A stretch of 64,000 nucleotides of DNA from Bog-159 sp050008575 (GCA_050008575.1 JBEKMJ010000027.1:17453-81452); one strand, 5' to 3'; shown: positions 7,027 through 17,109, numbered from the stretch's first letter. Notes: generated from the sequence alone by a model not told the origin. Numbers and translations: made by a program.

Positions 7027-10000
7027 ATGCAGCAGAGCAAGTTTCTCCGCGCGCTGAATCTCTCGCCGAGCGAGCGGGACAGTGCGCCAGAGGCTGTCGG
7101 CAAGCTTAAGACCGTCAACGAATGGATCTCGTCGGCAGTCGAGGCGGTGAAGGATAACCGCGATTTCGTCGCTTCGCTCGCCGCGCTCTCGCCTTGGGCC
7201 GAGGCCGCCTTCTCGGCAGCCAAAGACAGTATCGGCCCCATCAAATTCTTAGCGAAGCTCCTGGACGAGCTGACCAAAATCCAGGATCCCGAGGAACTCG
7301 CGCGCATTGCTGCAACCCTTGCTTATCAGTCCGCAGCGGAAAAAGCCATCGAAAAGGTCGGACCACCCTTAAATCCACCTGTGGCCGGAACAGCTCTCGA
7401 CAACGGGACGGACGATATCGCATTCTCCGATTTCACGGTCAGCCAATTTGTTAGCCATCCGTTTGTCGCACGAGCCGACCGCGTTCTTCAGCACTATCTA
7501 CCGCAAGCGGGATTCTCGGTCGAGCAGACGGACAGAATAATCGGCGCGATCCATGAGGAACTGCCGGACGAGTTAACCGTCCTCTTGAGTAACACCAAGT
7601 CAAAGGAGAAATTCGAGCCGCTGTTCCGTTGGCTGGACCTTCCGTCCGATGGGCGCGTATCGACGGCCGCGCTCCGCCGCCACTCTGAGTATGTTTCGTG
7701 GGTCTTTAGTGACGCCCCGGTCTTGCAGTGCGAGGCATATGCGCTTGCCGACATCTGCCTTGATGCCGACTGTGGCAGGTTGACGTTCGCCCAGCTTCGG
7801 AAAGTACGCCCAGGCAACCCGCAGCCTAATGCGTTCGAGGAGGGAGACCTGAACGGTGGCCGACATCCGCTGCTGGAAACGGTGATGGAGCACGTCGCGA
7901 ACCCGAGCTTTCGGGAGGCAATCGTGATCCAAGGATCGGCGGGGTGTGGGAAATCGACCTTCACGCTCCGTCTGGCTGACCATCTTCGTCGTGAGGGACT
8001 GCGTCCGATCCGAATCCGGCTACGGGACGTAGTCCTCGGTACGGAGTTCTACTCTCAACTGGGCCAAGCGATTCCATTCGAGGACGACCTGTACCTTAAA
8101 CTCGGAAACCGGGACCGGTTTGTCCCGATAGACGACCCCTTGCGCGGCGGTGCGGTTTTTCAGGAGGAGGTTTGGTACGGGGAGAGGCGGGCGAGGATCT
8201 GTCCCTATGTGCTGATATTGGACGGCCGGGACGAGATCAGCGTGGCTGTCTCGGAGGGGTTTAAGCAACGGGTGAAAGAGTTACTGCTCCGCATACGTTC
8301 TGAGCTTCTTCGCCCTCGGAGACCTGCCGTTCGGGTCATTTTAACCGGCCGTCCATCGGACGCCGTAGACGAGTGCACCGAGTTCTTCCGCGACGATACC
8401 CCGATACTCACAGTCCGCACACTCGCCCCGGCTCAGCTTCCCATATACGCTCGGCTCCTCCGAAGGGCCACGGAAGAGAGGCCCTTGTCGTATGAGGGCG
8501 TGTCCTACTGGACCTTCCACCCGAGGAAATCGTCAGACCAATCTTCGATCGCTACGCCGCCGAGTTCCAGGGGCAGAGCAATGCCCAACTCTCGGCAACC
8601 CCGGATATGCCCCGTGGGGTCGCTGCAGTCCTCGGATACCCTCTGCTGCTTCATTTTACCTTTCGCCTCTTGGCTGAAACGGATGTTGAACGTAAGGAAC
8701 CGATTGAAAGTCCGACGGCTCTGCTAAGGAGGTTGACCGACTATGCGACGCAGGGAGCCGACCTCCCGTCCGACAGGCAGGAGGGGGCTAAGATCCAGGG
8801 GAGACTTAGCGGAAGCGACCTGAGAGTGCTGCTGCGGCGGACAGCCGCGCAGATGACGGCACTGGGTCAGGAGAGCATTGGCAAGGCCGAGCTAGAAAAG
8901 CGTTTAAGGACGAGCGATCTGGTTGGCCAAGTCAGGGAAATCTCCAAGGACAAGGTGATTCGGCCCTGCTAGTAAGCTTCTACTTCAAAGGCGGCAACAC
9001 GGCTCTTGGCTGCGAGTTCACCCACAAGGCCTTTCGGGAGTATCTGTTCGCGGAGGAAATAGTTGAAACTCTTAAGGTCTTCGGTCGCAGCTTACAGGGA
9101 GACCTCCCGGAACGGTCCCCCGGGCTCTATTGGCGGAATTACGACGAGGCCGACCCCCGCCGGAGTTTCTCCGAGAGCCTCGCTAACCTACTCGGGCCAC
9201 AGTGGCTTTCGCCTGAGGTCGTAAGCCACCTTGGTTCGCTAGTGCAGTGGGAAATTGCGCGAAGTCATTCGCCATATGAGCCGTCGGATACGCCCGGCTC
9301 AACGGTGCGACTGACCCCCGTCGAGTGGCGGCGCGTCAGGACGCTCCTTGCCGACCTATGGGATTGGTGGGCCGATGGCGTCCACCTTCGTCCGCAGCCG
9401 CGGGAGGATAGGCACACCGGACAAATACAATGGGAAACATCGCTTGCGGAGAAACTGGTTCCGAGTTGCCGCCCGTTCGTTTTGAGTTCAGCGGGGAGCC
9501 TCCCAGAACCCGTTAGAACGACCACCCTCGACGCACACTTGGGTGACGGTCTGTTTCGGCTTGCCAGCAAAGTGCATTGGCACCTTCAAGCGGAACCGGA
9601 GGAGACCACCCTGCCTCCACTGCGCTACCAAAGCCGAGACCAAGGACGTGTCAGATTTCGGCCAAGCGGAGCGAACGCAACCTATTTTGGAGTGCTCTGC
9701 CATCGGATCTCGGGGGCAGGGTGGCGGCCCAACGGGGCCTTTCCGGTGCGCGTGGACGCGAGGGGCGCCGACTTCTCAGGCACGCAATTGGAGTATCTAC
9801 AGTTCGGCGACGCCGACTTGTCTGACTCCTCGTTTCAAGACGCCCGGGTCATCGGCTGCAGCTTCCACGCGGCGAGCTTGACGAACTGCTCCTTCTCGGG
9901 CGCAATCATAGGAGAGTCAGGTTTCGTATTCGCAAACCTGGACAATTCATACTTCTCGGGCGCCCACCTACTCGCGAACCGATTCAATGGCGCCTCCCTG

Positions 10001-10237
10001 ACGGCTGTATCGTTCGATGATGTTGACTGGGGCCACCAGACGTCTTATTCCCATGGCTCGGTCACCGAGCAGTACGAACAGGTGCGAGTGCCGCGCAACG
10101 ACCTCTCGGGCGCCGTTGGTATCAAGGAGCTCATTGCCCAGCAGGCGGCCGGACCGTCCCGCTATATCCAGCCGAGCACACCGGCCAAGGCGGGCGAAGA
10201 GCCGCTCTCTTCCCCGTCCGGCCCAGAGACAGCGTAG
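7027..10237 (+). pseudogene. NACHT-type STAND NTPase with C-terminal pentapeptide repeats, two apparent frameshifts
   Basis: Three successive frames together encode one protein of about 1070 residues. Frame A (7027 to about 8500) has a helical N-terminal region, Walker A GSAGCGKST (near residue 305), and Walker B YVLILDGRDEIS. Frame B (about 8505-8955) continues with LDLPPEEIVRPIFDRYAAEF and LGYPLLLHFTFRLLAE. Frame C (about 8950-10237) holds FTHKAFREYLFAEEIVETL, the usual post-NACHT helical element, and ends with about ten pentapeptide repeats (SGTQLEYLQFGDADLSDSSF and on). STAND NTPases of this layout often act as phage or stress sensors. Both breaks are simple frame changes, so either the gene is decayed or there are two indel errors. 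It sits beside a toxin-antitoxin pair, which supports a defence role by inference only. Confidence 0.85.
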
Positions 10238-10255
10238 GCGATCTCTTCGGCAGCC

Positions 10256-11905
10256 TTAGTCCCCCCGCGAGTACTCAGCCTCCACCTGCCGCGCCAACGG
10301 CGCCAGCCGCTGGCTCCTATAACAATACGCCGCGCCGATAAACGCCTTGAACAACGGGTGCGGCTCCAGTGGCTTACTCTTGAACTCCGGATGAAACTGG
10401 CAACCCAACATCCAAGGATGCTCCGGTATCTCGCAAATCTCCACGTAGGTCTGGTCGGGCGTCTGGCCGGTAATGCGCAGTCCGCAGGCGGTAAGCCGCT
10501 CCTCATATTCGCGATTGAACTCGTAACGATGCCGGTGCCGCTCGCTGATTTCGCGCGCTCCGTAAGCTTTTTGCGCCACGCTGCCCTCGGTCAGATGGCA
10601 AGGCCACGCGCCCAGCCGCATGGTGCCGCCTAAATCGTCGATACCCTTCAACTCGCGTAACTTGAAAATCACGCGATGCGGCGTTCCCGGATTGAATTCG
10701 GTCGAATCCGCCTGTTCCAAACCGCAAATGTTGCGCGCAAACTCGATGACCATGGTTTGCATGCCCAGGCAGATGCCGAAATACGGCACCTGGTTCTCGC
10801 GCGCGTAGCGAATGGCGTTCAGCATGCCGTCGATGCCGCGCTTGCCGAAACCGCCGGGCACCAGGATGCCGTCGTATCCGTCCAACTGCCTTTCCCAATC
10901 GGGTCCGTTCACCCCCTCCGCCTCGATCCAGTTGATGCTCACCTTGAGCTGATGCGCCAGGCCGCCATGCACCAAGGCTTCTTTGAGGCTCTTATAGGAA
11001 TCCTCATATTCGACGTATTTGCCCACCAAGCCGATCGACACTTCGTCCACCGGATTCCGCATGCGGCCCAACATGCCGCTCCATTGGCTCAGGTCGCGCG
11101 GCCGGCCGTCCAGCTTCAGCAGGCGCACCACCATCTCGTCCACCCCTTCCTCGGCGAACACCAACGGGACTTCGTAGACGGATGGAACGTCTCGCGCCGT
11201 CACCACCGCGCGCGCATCCACATCGCAGAACAGCGCGATCTTGTCCTTCATGTCCGCTGCAATCGAGCGCTCGCAGCGGCACAGTAGAATATCCGGCTGG
11301 ATACCGATGCCGCGCAATTCCTTCACGCTATGCTGGGTGGGCTTGGTCTTCAACTCCTGCGCCGCGGCGATCCAGGGCACCAGGGTCACATGCACGAACA
11401 CACAATTGTCGCGGCCCTGCTCGTGGCGCATCTGCCGGATGGCTTCCAGAAACGGCAGCGACTCGATGTCGCCCACGGTGCCGCCGATTTCCACGATGAC
11501 CACATCCACGTCGGCCGCCACTTTGCGCATGGCGGCTTTGATCTCGTTGGTCACGTGCGGAATCACCTGCACGGTCTTCCCCAAATAATCGCCGCGCCGC
11601 TCGCGGGCGATGATCTGCTCGTAGATGCGGCCCGAAGTCAGATTGTTCGCTTGCGTGAGCTTGGCGTGCGTGAAGCGCTCGTAGTGGCCCAAGTCCAGAT
11701 CGGTTTCGGCGCCGTCGTCGGTGACGAACACCTCGCCATGCTGAAAGGGACTCATGGTGCCCGGGTCCACGTTCAGATACGGGTCGAATTTCTGCAGAGT
11801 CACCCGTAGTCCGCGGCTTTCCAGAAGGCAGCCGATGGAGGCCGCCGCAATTCCCTTCCCTAACGACGAGACCACCCCGCCCGTGACAAATACGTATTTA
11901 GCCAT
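10256..11905 (-). CDS. pyrG: CTP synthase
   Basis: A 549-residue CTP synthase that makes CTP from UTP, ATP and glutamine. The N-terminal synthetase domain begins KYVFVTGGVVSSLGKGI and has NVDPGTMSPFQHGEVFV and VEIGGTVGDIES. The C-terminal class I glutaminase has VPGGFGKRG, the nucleophile in FGICLGMQ, and the HPEF dyad. ATG 11905 is chosen at the conserved N-terminus and overlaps the kdsB stop by 8 bp, a common arrangement that supplies CTP beside a CTP-using enzyme. The 3' third is duplicated at 5564-6183, so this full-length copy may be a chimera formed when the intervening block arrived. Confidence 0.98.
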   Translation of the reverse strand: MAKYVFVTGGVVSSLGKGIAAASIGCLLESRGLRVTLQKFDPYLNVDPGTMSPFQHGEVFVTDDGAETDLDLGHYERFTHAKLTQANNLTSGRIYEQIIARERRGDYLGKTVQVIPHVTNEIKAAMRKVAADVDVVIVEIGGTVGDIESLPFLEAIRQMRHEQGRDNCVFVHVTLVPWIAAAQELKTKPTQHSVKELRGIGIQPDILLCRCERSIAADMKDKIALFCDVDARAVVTARDVPSVYEVPLVFAEEGVDEMVVRLLKLDGRPRDLSQWSGMLGRMRNPVDEVSIGLVGKYVEYEDSYKSLKEALVHGGLAHQLKVSINWIEAEGVNGPDWERQLDGYDGILVPGGFGKRGIDGMLNAIRYARENQVPYFGICLGMQTMVIEFARNICGLEQADSTEFNPGTPHRVIFKLRELKGIDDLGGTMRLGAWPCHLTEGSVAQKAYGAREISERHRHRYEFNREYEERLTACGLRITGQTPDQTYVEICEIPEHPWMLGCQFHPEFKSKPLEPHPLFKAFIGAAYCYRSQRLAPLARQVEAEYSRGD

Positions 11906-12674
11906 ATGGTTTCGCAAGTTGCACCGAAGCCGCGAAGAGCTTCGACACACGTTCCAGATCCTCGGGCGTATCCACGCCCAGCGATTCGTACTCGGTTTCG
12001 ACTACCCGGATGGAATAGCCGTTTTCCAGCGCGCGCAACTGCTCCAGCCGCTCGGCTTGTTCGAGCGGCCCCACCGGCAGATCGGAATATCTCAGGAGAA
12101 AGTCCCGGCGGTAAACGTACAGGCCAATATGTTTGTAATGGGCACACGACCGGCTGAAGCCTGTCCCACCATAGGGAATCGGCGACCGCGAAAAATAAAT
12201 CGCGTTGCCAGCCCGGTCCGTCACCACCTTCACTACATTGGGATCGGCCATCTCGCGCGGGTCCTCGATGCGCTTCTTCAGCGTACCCATCAGGATGTCG
12301 TCGTCGTGCAGCAGGGGCAGAACGGCGGCGTCAATCGCCGCCGGATCGATCAACGGTTCGTCGCCTTGTATGTTAACGATCAGTTCCGCCGTATCGGCGG
12401 ATGCCACTTCCGCCACGCGGTCGGTACCCGACAAGTGGTCCGCGCGCGTCATACGCACCGGAGCGCCAAAACTGCGCGCGGCGTCCGCAATGCGTTCATC
12501 GTCGGTGGCGATTGTGACGCTAGTTAGGTAGCGGGCTTGAGAGGTGCGTTCGAATACATGCTCCAACATGGATTTGGAGCCGATTCGAGCGAGAGGTTTG
12601 CCAGGGAAGCGTGAAGAGGTGTAACGCGCAGGGATCACGCCTAAAATTTTACGGCGCACAGGCGATTCTAACAC
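11898..12674 (-). CDS. kdsB: 3-deoxy-manno-octulosonate cytidylyltransferase
   Basis: A 258-residue CMP-Kdo synthetase that activates Kdo with CTP for lipid A core assembly, showing that the organism makes Kdo-containing LPS. Motifs: VIPARYTSSRFPGKPL (nucleotide loop), IATDDERI, LSGTDRVAEVA, NIQGDEPLIDP, HIGLYVYRRDFL, LEQLRALENGY, ESLGVDTPEDLE. The start is GTG at 12674 or GTG at 12659; the conserved fold begins RRKILGVIPARY. It overlaps pyrG by 8 bp. It is transcribed divergently from the VWFA gene, with 46 bp between them. Confidence 0.97.
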   Translation of the reverse strand: MLESPVRRKILGVIPARYTSSRFPGKPLARIGSKSMLEHVFERTSQARYLTSVTIATDDERIADAARSFGAPVRMTRADHLSGTDRVAEVASADTAELIVNIQGDEPLIDPAAIDAAVLPLLHDDDILMGTLKKRIEDPREMADPNVVKVVTDRAGNAIYFSRSPIPYGGTGFSRSCAHYKHIGLYVYRRDFLLRYSDLPVGPLEQAERLEQLRALENGYSIRVVETEYESLGVDTPEDLERVSKLFAASVQLAKPYG

Positions 12675-12720
12675 AAAATTGCTGTGCTACACTCATGAAA
12701 GATAGAGAGGCGGGGAAGCC

Positions 12721-13758
12721 ATGACAAGCCTGCGATTTAGCCGCGTGCTGGCAGTGGCAAGCGTGGTTGCGCTTCTCGGAATTTCCTTGGCCCTCGCCGA
12801 TGGAGACGCCAAAGGAAACGCCGATGGAAAAGCCGGCGAAAAAACCGGTGGGGACCCACAGGTTTCGATTGTTCCCCGTCCCAAGACGCCGGGGACCAGC
12901 GAGATTCTCCCCAAGGGCAACATCCGCGTGGACACCACGCTGGTGTTGATCCCGGTCACCGTCACCGATCCTCTCAACCGGTTTGTCACGGGGCTGGAAA
13001 AGGAGAACTTCCGGGTCTTCGAAGACAAGACCGAGCAGCAAATCGCGCAGTTCTCCAGCGAGGATGCGCCCTTGTCGGTAGGCGTGGTGTTCGATTGCAG
13101 CGGCAGCATGGGAACTAAACTGGAAAAATCGCGCCAGGCAGTGGCTCAATTCTTCAAGACGGCCAACCCCGAGGACGAATTCTTCCTGGTGGAATTCAGC
13201 GACCGCGCCGAGCTCGCCATCAAATTCACCACCAGCCTGGAAGAGATTCAGAACCGTCTCACGTTCACGCAGTCCAGAGGCAAAACCGCGCTGCTGGACG
13301 CCGTGTACCTGGGCTTGCACGAGATGAAGAAAGCCAAGAACGCGCGCAAGGCCCTGTTGATTATCTCCGACGGGGGCGACAACAACAGCCGCTACACCGA
13401 AACGGAAGTCAAGAACCTGGTACGTGAAGCGGACGTCCAAATCTATGCGATCGGCATTTTCGAGCCGGCGTCCACGCGTAGCCGGACCGCCGAAGAACTG
13501 GGGGGGCCTACCCTGCTGAGCGAGATCTCGGAACAGACCGGCGGACGGCACTTCCCGGTGGAGAACCTCAACGAACTTCCCAATATCGCCGAGAAAATCG
13601 GCATTGAGTTGCGCAATCAGTATATTATCGGCTACTCTCCGAAGAACCTGGAAAGGAATGGCAAATACCGGCGGGTGCAAGTCAAGTTGGTGCAACCGCG
13701 CGGGCTGCCGCCTTTGCGGGCCTTTTGGAGATTGGGCTACTATGCTCCTACCCAATAA
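12721..13758 (+). CDS. Secreted VWFA-domain protein (acidobacterial type), first of tandem pair
   Basis: A 345-residue exported protein with signal peptide (VLAVASVVALLGISLALA), a Lys/Gly-rich linker, an N-terminal beta region (TTLVLIPVTVTDPLNRFVTG, ENFRVFEDK) and a von Willebrand factor A domain. The MIDAS motif is FDCSGSMG, with a further IISDGGDNNSR. This architecture, with the C-terminal pattern NQYIIGYSP then KYRRVQVKL, is the VWFA-related protein abundant in Acidobacteriota. Its role is unknown; metal-dependent protein adhesion is the general family function. The next gene, a paralogue, overlaps it by 17 bp. Confidence 0.9.
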   Translation: MTSLRFSRVLAVASVVALLGISLALADGDAKGNADGKAGEKTGGDPQVSIVPRPKTPGTSEILPKGNIRVDTTLVLIPVTVTDPLNRFVTGLEKENFRVFEDKTEQQIAQFSSEDAPLSVGVVFDCSGSMGTKLEKSRQAVAQFFKTANPEDEFFLVEFSDRAELAIKFTTSLEEIQNRLTFTQSRGKTALLDAVYLGLHEMKKAKNARKALLIISDGGDNNSRYTETEVKNLVREADVQIYAIGIFEPASTRSRTAEELGGPTLLSEISEQTGGRHFPVENLNELPNIAEKIGIELRNQYIIGYSPKNLERNGKYRRVQVKLVQPRGLPPLRAFWRLGYYAPTQ

Positions 13759-14701
13759 AAGAGTTCTGATATCGGCGCTGTGCGCCGTCGCTGCCTTTGG
13801 CCTGTGGGCGGCCGATACGCCCGGGCAACAAACCCCGGTCATCCGCGTGGCTACGCGGCTGGTGGTCTTGCCGGTCACGGTGGTGGACAAGACCGGTCAT
13901 CTGGTGCTGAACCTGCCCGAAAACGCCTTCCAGGTGTTTGAAAACGGCGTGCCACAGCAGATCAAGGTTTTCAAGCGCGAGGATGTCCCGGTATCCATGG
14001 GGCTGGTCATCGACAACAGCGGCAGCATGCGCGAGAAGCGCGCCAAGGTGGAGGCCGCGGCGCTGGCCCTGGTGAAAGATTCCAACCCGCAGGATGAAGT
14101 CTTCATCGTCAATTTCAACGACGATGCGTTCCTGGACAAGGACTTCACCAACGATGTGAAAGACCTGCAGGAAGGATTGGCGCGCATCGATTCCCGCGGC
14201 GGCACGGCCATGCGCGATGCCATCCGCATGTCCATCGACCACCTGAAGGAAAAGGCCAAGAAGGACAAGAAGGTGCTGGTGGTGGTCACCGACGGCAACG
14301 ACAACAGCAGCCTGATTAGCCTCGAAAATCTGGTGAAATCCGCCCAGAATAGCGGCGTGTTGGTGTACTCCGTGGGACTGCTGAGCGAGGAAGAGCGGCG
14401 CGAGGCCAAGCGCTGCCGCCGCGCTCTCGAGGAACTCTCCTCGGTCACCGGCGGCGAATCCTACTTCCCCAAAGAGCCGGCCGAGGTGGACCGCGTCGCG
14501 CATCAGGTGGCGCGCGATATCCGCAATCAGTACACGCTCGCTTACTCGCCCGTAAACATCGCGCTGGACGGATCGTTCCGCCAAATCAAAGTCACGGCTA
14601 ACGGACCCAATCGGCCGACGGTGCGCACGCGCTCCGGCTACTACGCCACGCCCGAAGGCGTCGGCGCCACCGCCGCGGCCCGCAGCTCCGGCAGCAATTA
14701 G
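13742..14701 (+). CDS. Secreted VWFA-domain protein (acidobacterial type), second of tandem pair
   Basis: A 319-residue paralogue of the preceding protein: signal peptide (VLISALCAVAAFGLWAAD), ATRLVVLPVTVVDKTGHLVL, ENAFQVFENGVPQQIKVF, MIDAS IDNSGSMREK, VVTDGNDNSS, and the C-terminal NQYTLAYSP with VRTRSGYYAT. ATG 13742 is chosen because the signal peptide starts there; the frame is open further upstream inside the first gene. The two genes overlap by 17 bp and are certainly co-transcribed. They probably arose by duplication and may act as a pair at the cell surface. Confidence 0.9.
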   Translation: MLLPNKRVLISALCAVAAFGLWAADTPGQQTPVIRVATRLVVLPVTVVDKTGHLVLNLPENAFQVFENGVPQQIKVFKREDVPVSMGLVIDNSGSMREKRAKVEAAALALVKDSNPQDEVFIVNFNDDAFLDKDFTNDVKDLQEGLARIDSRGGTAMRDAIRMSIDHLKEKAKKDKKVLVVVTDGNDNSSLISLENLVKSAQNSGVLVYSVGLLSEEERREAKRCRRALEELSSVTGGESYFPKEPAEVDRVAHQVARDIRNQYTLAYSPVNIALDGSFRQIKVTANGPNRPTVRTRSGYYATPEGVGATAAARSSGSN

Positions 14702-14712
14702 CCTGGCGAGAG

Positions 14713-14946
14713 ATGCTACGGGTCCTCTGGCGGCTCACCCGCGGTTACCGGCTCCATCCATGGCGCAGCCCGTATCTTCGCTGGCGCATGGAAACCTATT
14801 GGGGCCTCCATGCGGACCAAATAGGCTTCACCGGTTTCTGGCGATTTGCGTGGCAGCGCCGCGCGGATTTATGGCGGTATTTGCGCTGGGCGGCCCAGTG
14901 GGGCGGGACTCCAGTCCTGCGCGGGTCCTCCAGGACCCGCTCTTAA
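14713..14946 (+). CDS. Small Arg/Trp-rich hypothetical protein reading into a hairpin repeat
   Basis: A 77-residue, strongly basic and aromatic protein (YRLHPWRSPYLRWRMETYWG, then RFAWQRRADLWRYLRWA) beginning 11 bp after the second VWFA gene. I do not recognise a function. The last 17 or so residues are encoded by the paired-hairpin repeat at 14898-14940, so the natural C-terminus may have been replaced by repeat insertion. Codon usage is plausible but no homologue is known to me. Confidence 0.45.
   Translation: MLRVLWRLTRGYRLHPWRSPYLRWRMETYWGLHADQIGFTGFWRFAWQRRADLWRYLRWAAQWGGTPVLRGSSRTRS
14898..14940 (+). repeat. Paired-hairpin repeat, word CTCCAG
   Basis: GTGGGGC foot, hairpin GCGGGACTCCAGTCCTGC (14903-14920, one mismatch) and hairpin GCGGGTCCTCCAGGACCCGC (14921-14940). 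Both loops share CTCCAG. A tail resembling AACGAAATCGGCCCTAA follows and is shared with the copy at 45673. It lies between convergent gene ends. Confidence 0.88.
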
Positions 14947-14970
14947 GGCAACGAAATCGGCCCTAAACCT

Positions 14971-17007
14971 TCAGGTCAGGCTCACCACCAGCGCATAACT
15001 TTGCGGACTTGTGGTGATGCGGAACGCCTTCACCGTAATCACCGCGTTCCCCGCCGGCGGATTGCTCCACGTAACTTGCTCGACATTGTTCAGCCGGTCG
15101 AAATCCGTGGACCCCGCCGCCACGTTCCCGTGTCGTTCCTCGCCGCTGGCGGCTTGGACAATCAGATCCAGGTCGTTCTGCAGCGTGTCTCCCGCCGGAT
15201 CCGTCCAAACCAAAGTCGCTTTAAGCTTCGTGTGACTGGCGTTGACCGCGACGGTGATTTGTTCCTGCTGATTCACGTCGAGCTGGGTCGCCTCATCCTT
15301 GAAGTCGAGCGCCGCGTTCGCGCCGAAAGGCCCCACCGTGGCCGGAATATAGACCCGCCCGAAACCCTCGGATATATCCGGAATCGTTCCCACTTCGGGA
15401 GGCGTGTACTGGCCTTTGATGGGGGTGGCCCCGTCAATCAGCATGGCTTTGATCAACGCCGCGCTGGGTTTTGCGATGCCGCCTGTGGTTGTCAGAAACT
15501 GCCGCACGACGGCCGCGCAGCCCGCTACCAGCGGCGTCGCCATGCTGGTGCCGCCATCGAAAAAGTACAACGGATCGTCGCTGGCAAGCCACCCCGTGTT
15601 CTGTGTGGCACGCGAGCGCGTGGAGAGAATCGCGGTGCCTGGCGCCACTACGTCGGGCTTATTTCTCCCGCTTTGCACCGGTCCCCGGCTGCTGAATGCC
15701 GCCATGCCCTCGGGATTGTCGGCAACCTCGTCCGCCCCAATCTGATCGGAGGGAAACCCGAACCCGGACCCGTAGGTCAGTCCGTTGTCGAAGCCCGGCC
15801 GGTTGTTCTCGGTAGCGCCTACCGTGATGCAGTTCTTAGCGGTTCCGGGCGGCGAGCATGAGCCCGGGTCGATGGTCCCGGCTCCACTGGAATCCGTGCC
15901 CTCGTTTCCCGAGGCGAAACAAATCACGCAATCGCGGTGGTTCCAGACGAAATCGTCAACCTCGGATGAGTTCGAGTTATAAACCGCCGGCTGTTTGGTG
16001 GCCCCCCAGGAGTTGCTGTGGATGCGCGCGCCGTCGTCGGTATACGGCGGCAGGAAGAGATCATGCAGGTCGTCGGGCAACCCGCCCAGATTGCCCTGGC
16101 TGTCTAGCAGCGATTGCAACACCAGTTGCGCCCCGGGCGCGGCGCCTGTTACACGAACTCCTAGCGTAGCGGAGTTGGCGTCGCCCAGCACCGATCCGCA
16201 TACGTGAGTGCCGTGGCCATCCGGATCGCTGGCTGTCCCCGGCCGTCCCAACGAGTACAGCTTCAGCACCCTGCCGGTGAACGCGGGATGCACGTCCGTG
16301 GTGGATCCCTGGTCGAAGCCGGTATCGGCAACGGCCACAATCTGACCGGCGCCCAACAGCGCGCCGGCGGCGGGCGTCGGATCCGGAAGACCCAGAATGC
16401 CGCGCGCCACGTTGTTCATCAGTTTGTATTCCGGCGTGGGTTCAATGTGGTGAACTTCGTCGAGCGCGGCCAGGGCGGGAAGCGCCTTCTCGGGAACCGT
16501 AAGCCTGATCTTATGGCGTCCGGGGTTCAGATCCTCGGGCGCCAGTCCCGCTAATGCCGCGATTTTCTCGCGCATCGCGTTGGGATCCACGTCGCTGTGG
16601 AAGACGATGTCGACGGCCTCCGGATTCCTGGACATGCCGCGCACGGGTACCAGCGACATCTCGGCGAGAGATCTCGTTTCCCCAACGGAGGCCGCGCCCG
16701 TCAGCCAAGGCGCAATCTTGAATCCGTGATGGTAGACGTTGGCCCATGCCACGTAGGGCAGGTTGCGGATAGCGTTGAGATCGGCTGGTTTGTATCCGCA
16801 CAGGTAAGTGTTTTCCGAGACGTGCTCTTGAATGCGGACCGACTTGTCTTCGAGTTCGCGGCGCTGGGCGGTGGAGAGCGGCGCATTGGCCTGAATTAGA
16901 ATATAGTTCGACCTGGTGGCGTCCGGCGCCATGGGCGCCGCCGCCAGCGCGACTGCGCCGGTTTCCCGTGGGTCGAAGGTGACCCCATTGATCTTGATTC
17001 GGTTCAT
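14971..17007 (-). CDS. Subtilisin-like serine peptidase (S8)
   Basis: A 678-residue S8 peptidase. Catalytic Asp is in IVAVADTGFD (near 225), His in DPDGHGTHVCG (near 264), oxyanion Asn in CFASGNEG, and Ser in DGGTSMATP (near 484). About 200 N-terminal residues precede the catalytic domain (STAQRRELEDKSVRIQ and on) and resemble a propeptide or inhibitor-like region. The last 110 residues form a beta-rich domain (TKLKATLVWTDPAGD, NDLDLIV) that matches the C-terminal P/PPC-like domains of secreted subtilases. No classical signal peptide is visible at the N-terminus, so the export route is unclear. It is convergent with the VWFA operon. Confidence 0.93.
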   Translation of the reverse strand: MNRIKINGVTFDPRETGAVALAAAPMAPDATRSNYILIQANAPLSTAQRRELEDKSVRIQEHVSENTYLCGYKPADLNAIRNLPYVAWANVYHHGFKIAPWLTGAASVGETRSLAEMSLVPVRGMSRNPEAVDIVFHSDVDPNAMREKIAALAGLAPEDLNPGRHKIRLTVPEKALPALAALDEVHHIEPTPEYKLMNNVARGILGLPDPTPAAGALLGAGQIVAVADTGFDQGSTTDVHPAFTGRVLKLYSLGRPGTASDPDGHGTHVCGSVLGDANSATLGVRVTGAAPGAQLVLQSLLDSQGNLGGLPDDLHDLFLPPYTDDGARIHSNSWGATKQPAVYNSNSSEVDDFVWNHRDCVICFASGNEGTDSSGAGTIDPGSCSPPGTAKNCITVGATENNRPGFDNGLTYGSGFGFPSDQIGADEVADNPEGMAAFSSRGPVQSGRNKPDVVAPGTAILSTRSRATQNTGWLASDDPLYFFDGGTSMATPLVAGCAAVVRQFLTTTGGIAKPSAALIKAMLIDGATPIKGQYTPPEVGTIPDISEGFGRVYIPATVGPFGANAALDFKDEATQLDVNQQEQITVAVNASHTKLKATLVWTDPAGDTLQNDLDLIVQAASGEERHGNVAAGSTDFDRLNNVEQVTWSNPPAGNAVITVKAFRITTSPQSYALVVSLT

Positions 17008-17052
17008 CTTCTGCTCCTATCTAAGAAAGCGCGCAATCCTCGGCGGAGAGGA

Positions 17053-17086
17053 CAAAAAAAGCCGGGCGGTGGTTAGCCGCCCGGCT
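17053..17086 (-). terminator. Rho-independent terminator after the OmpA/PKD gene
   Basis: A 10-bp stem AGCCGGGCGG/CCGCCCGGCT with a 7-base loop is followed on the minus strand by a run of seven T. It lies 24 bp past the stop of the gene at 17110-19605 and upstream of the peptidase start. Confidence 0.85.
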
Positions 17087-17109
17087 GGAGTTACGTACTT
17101 CCCGCCCCG

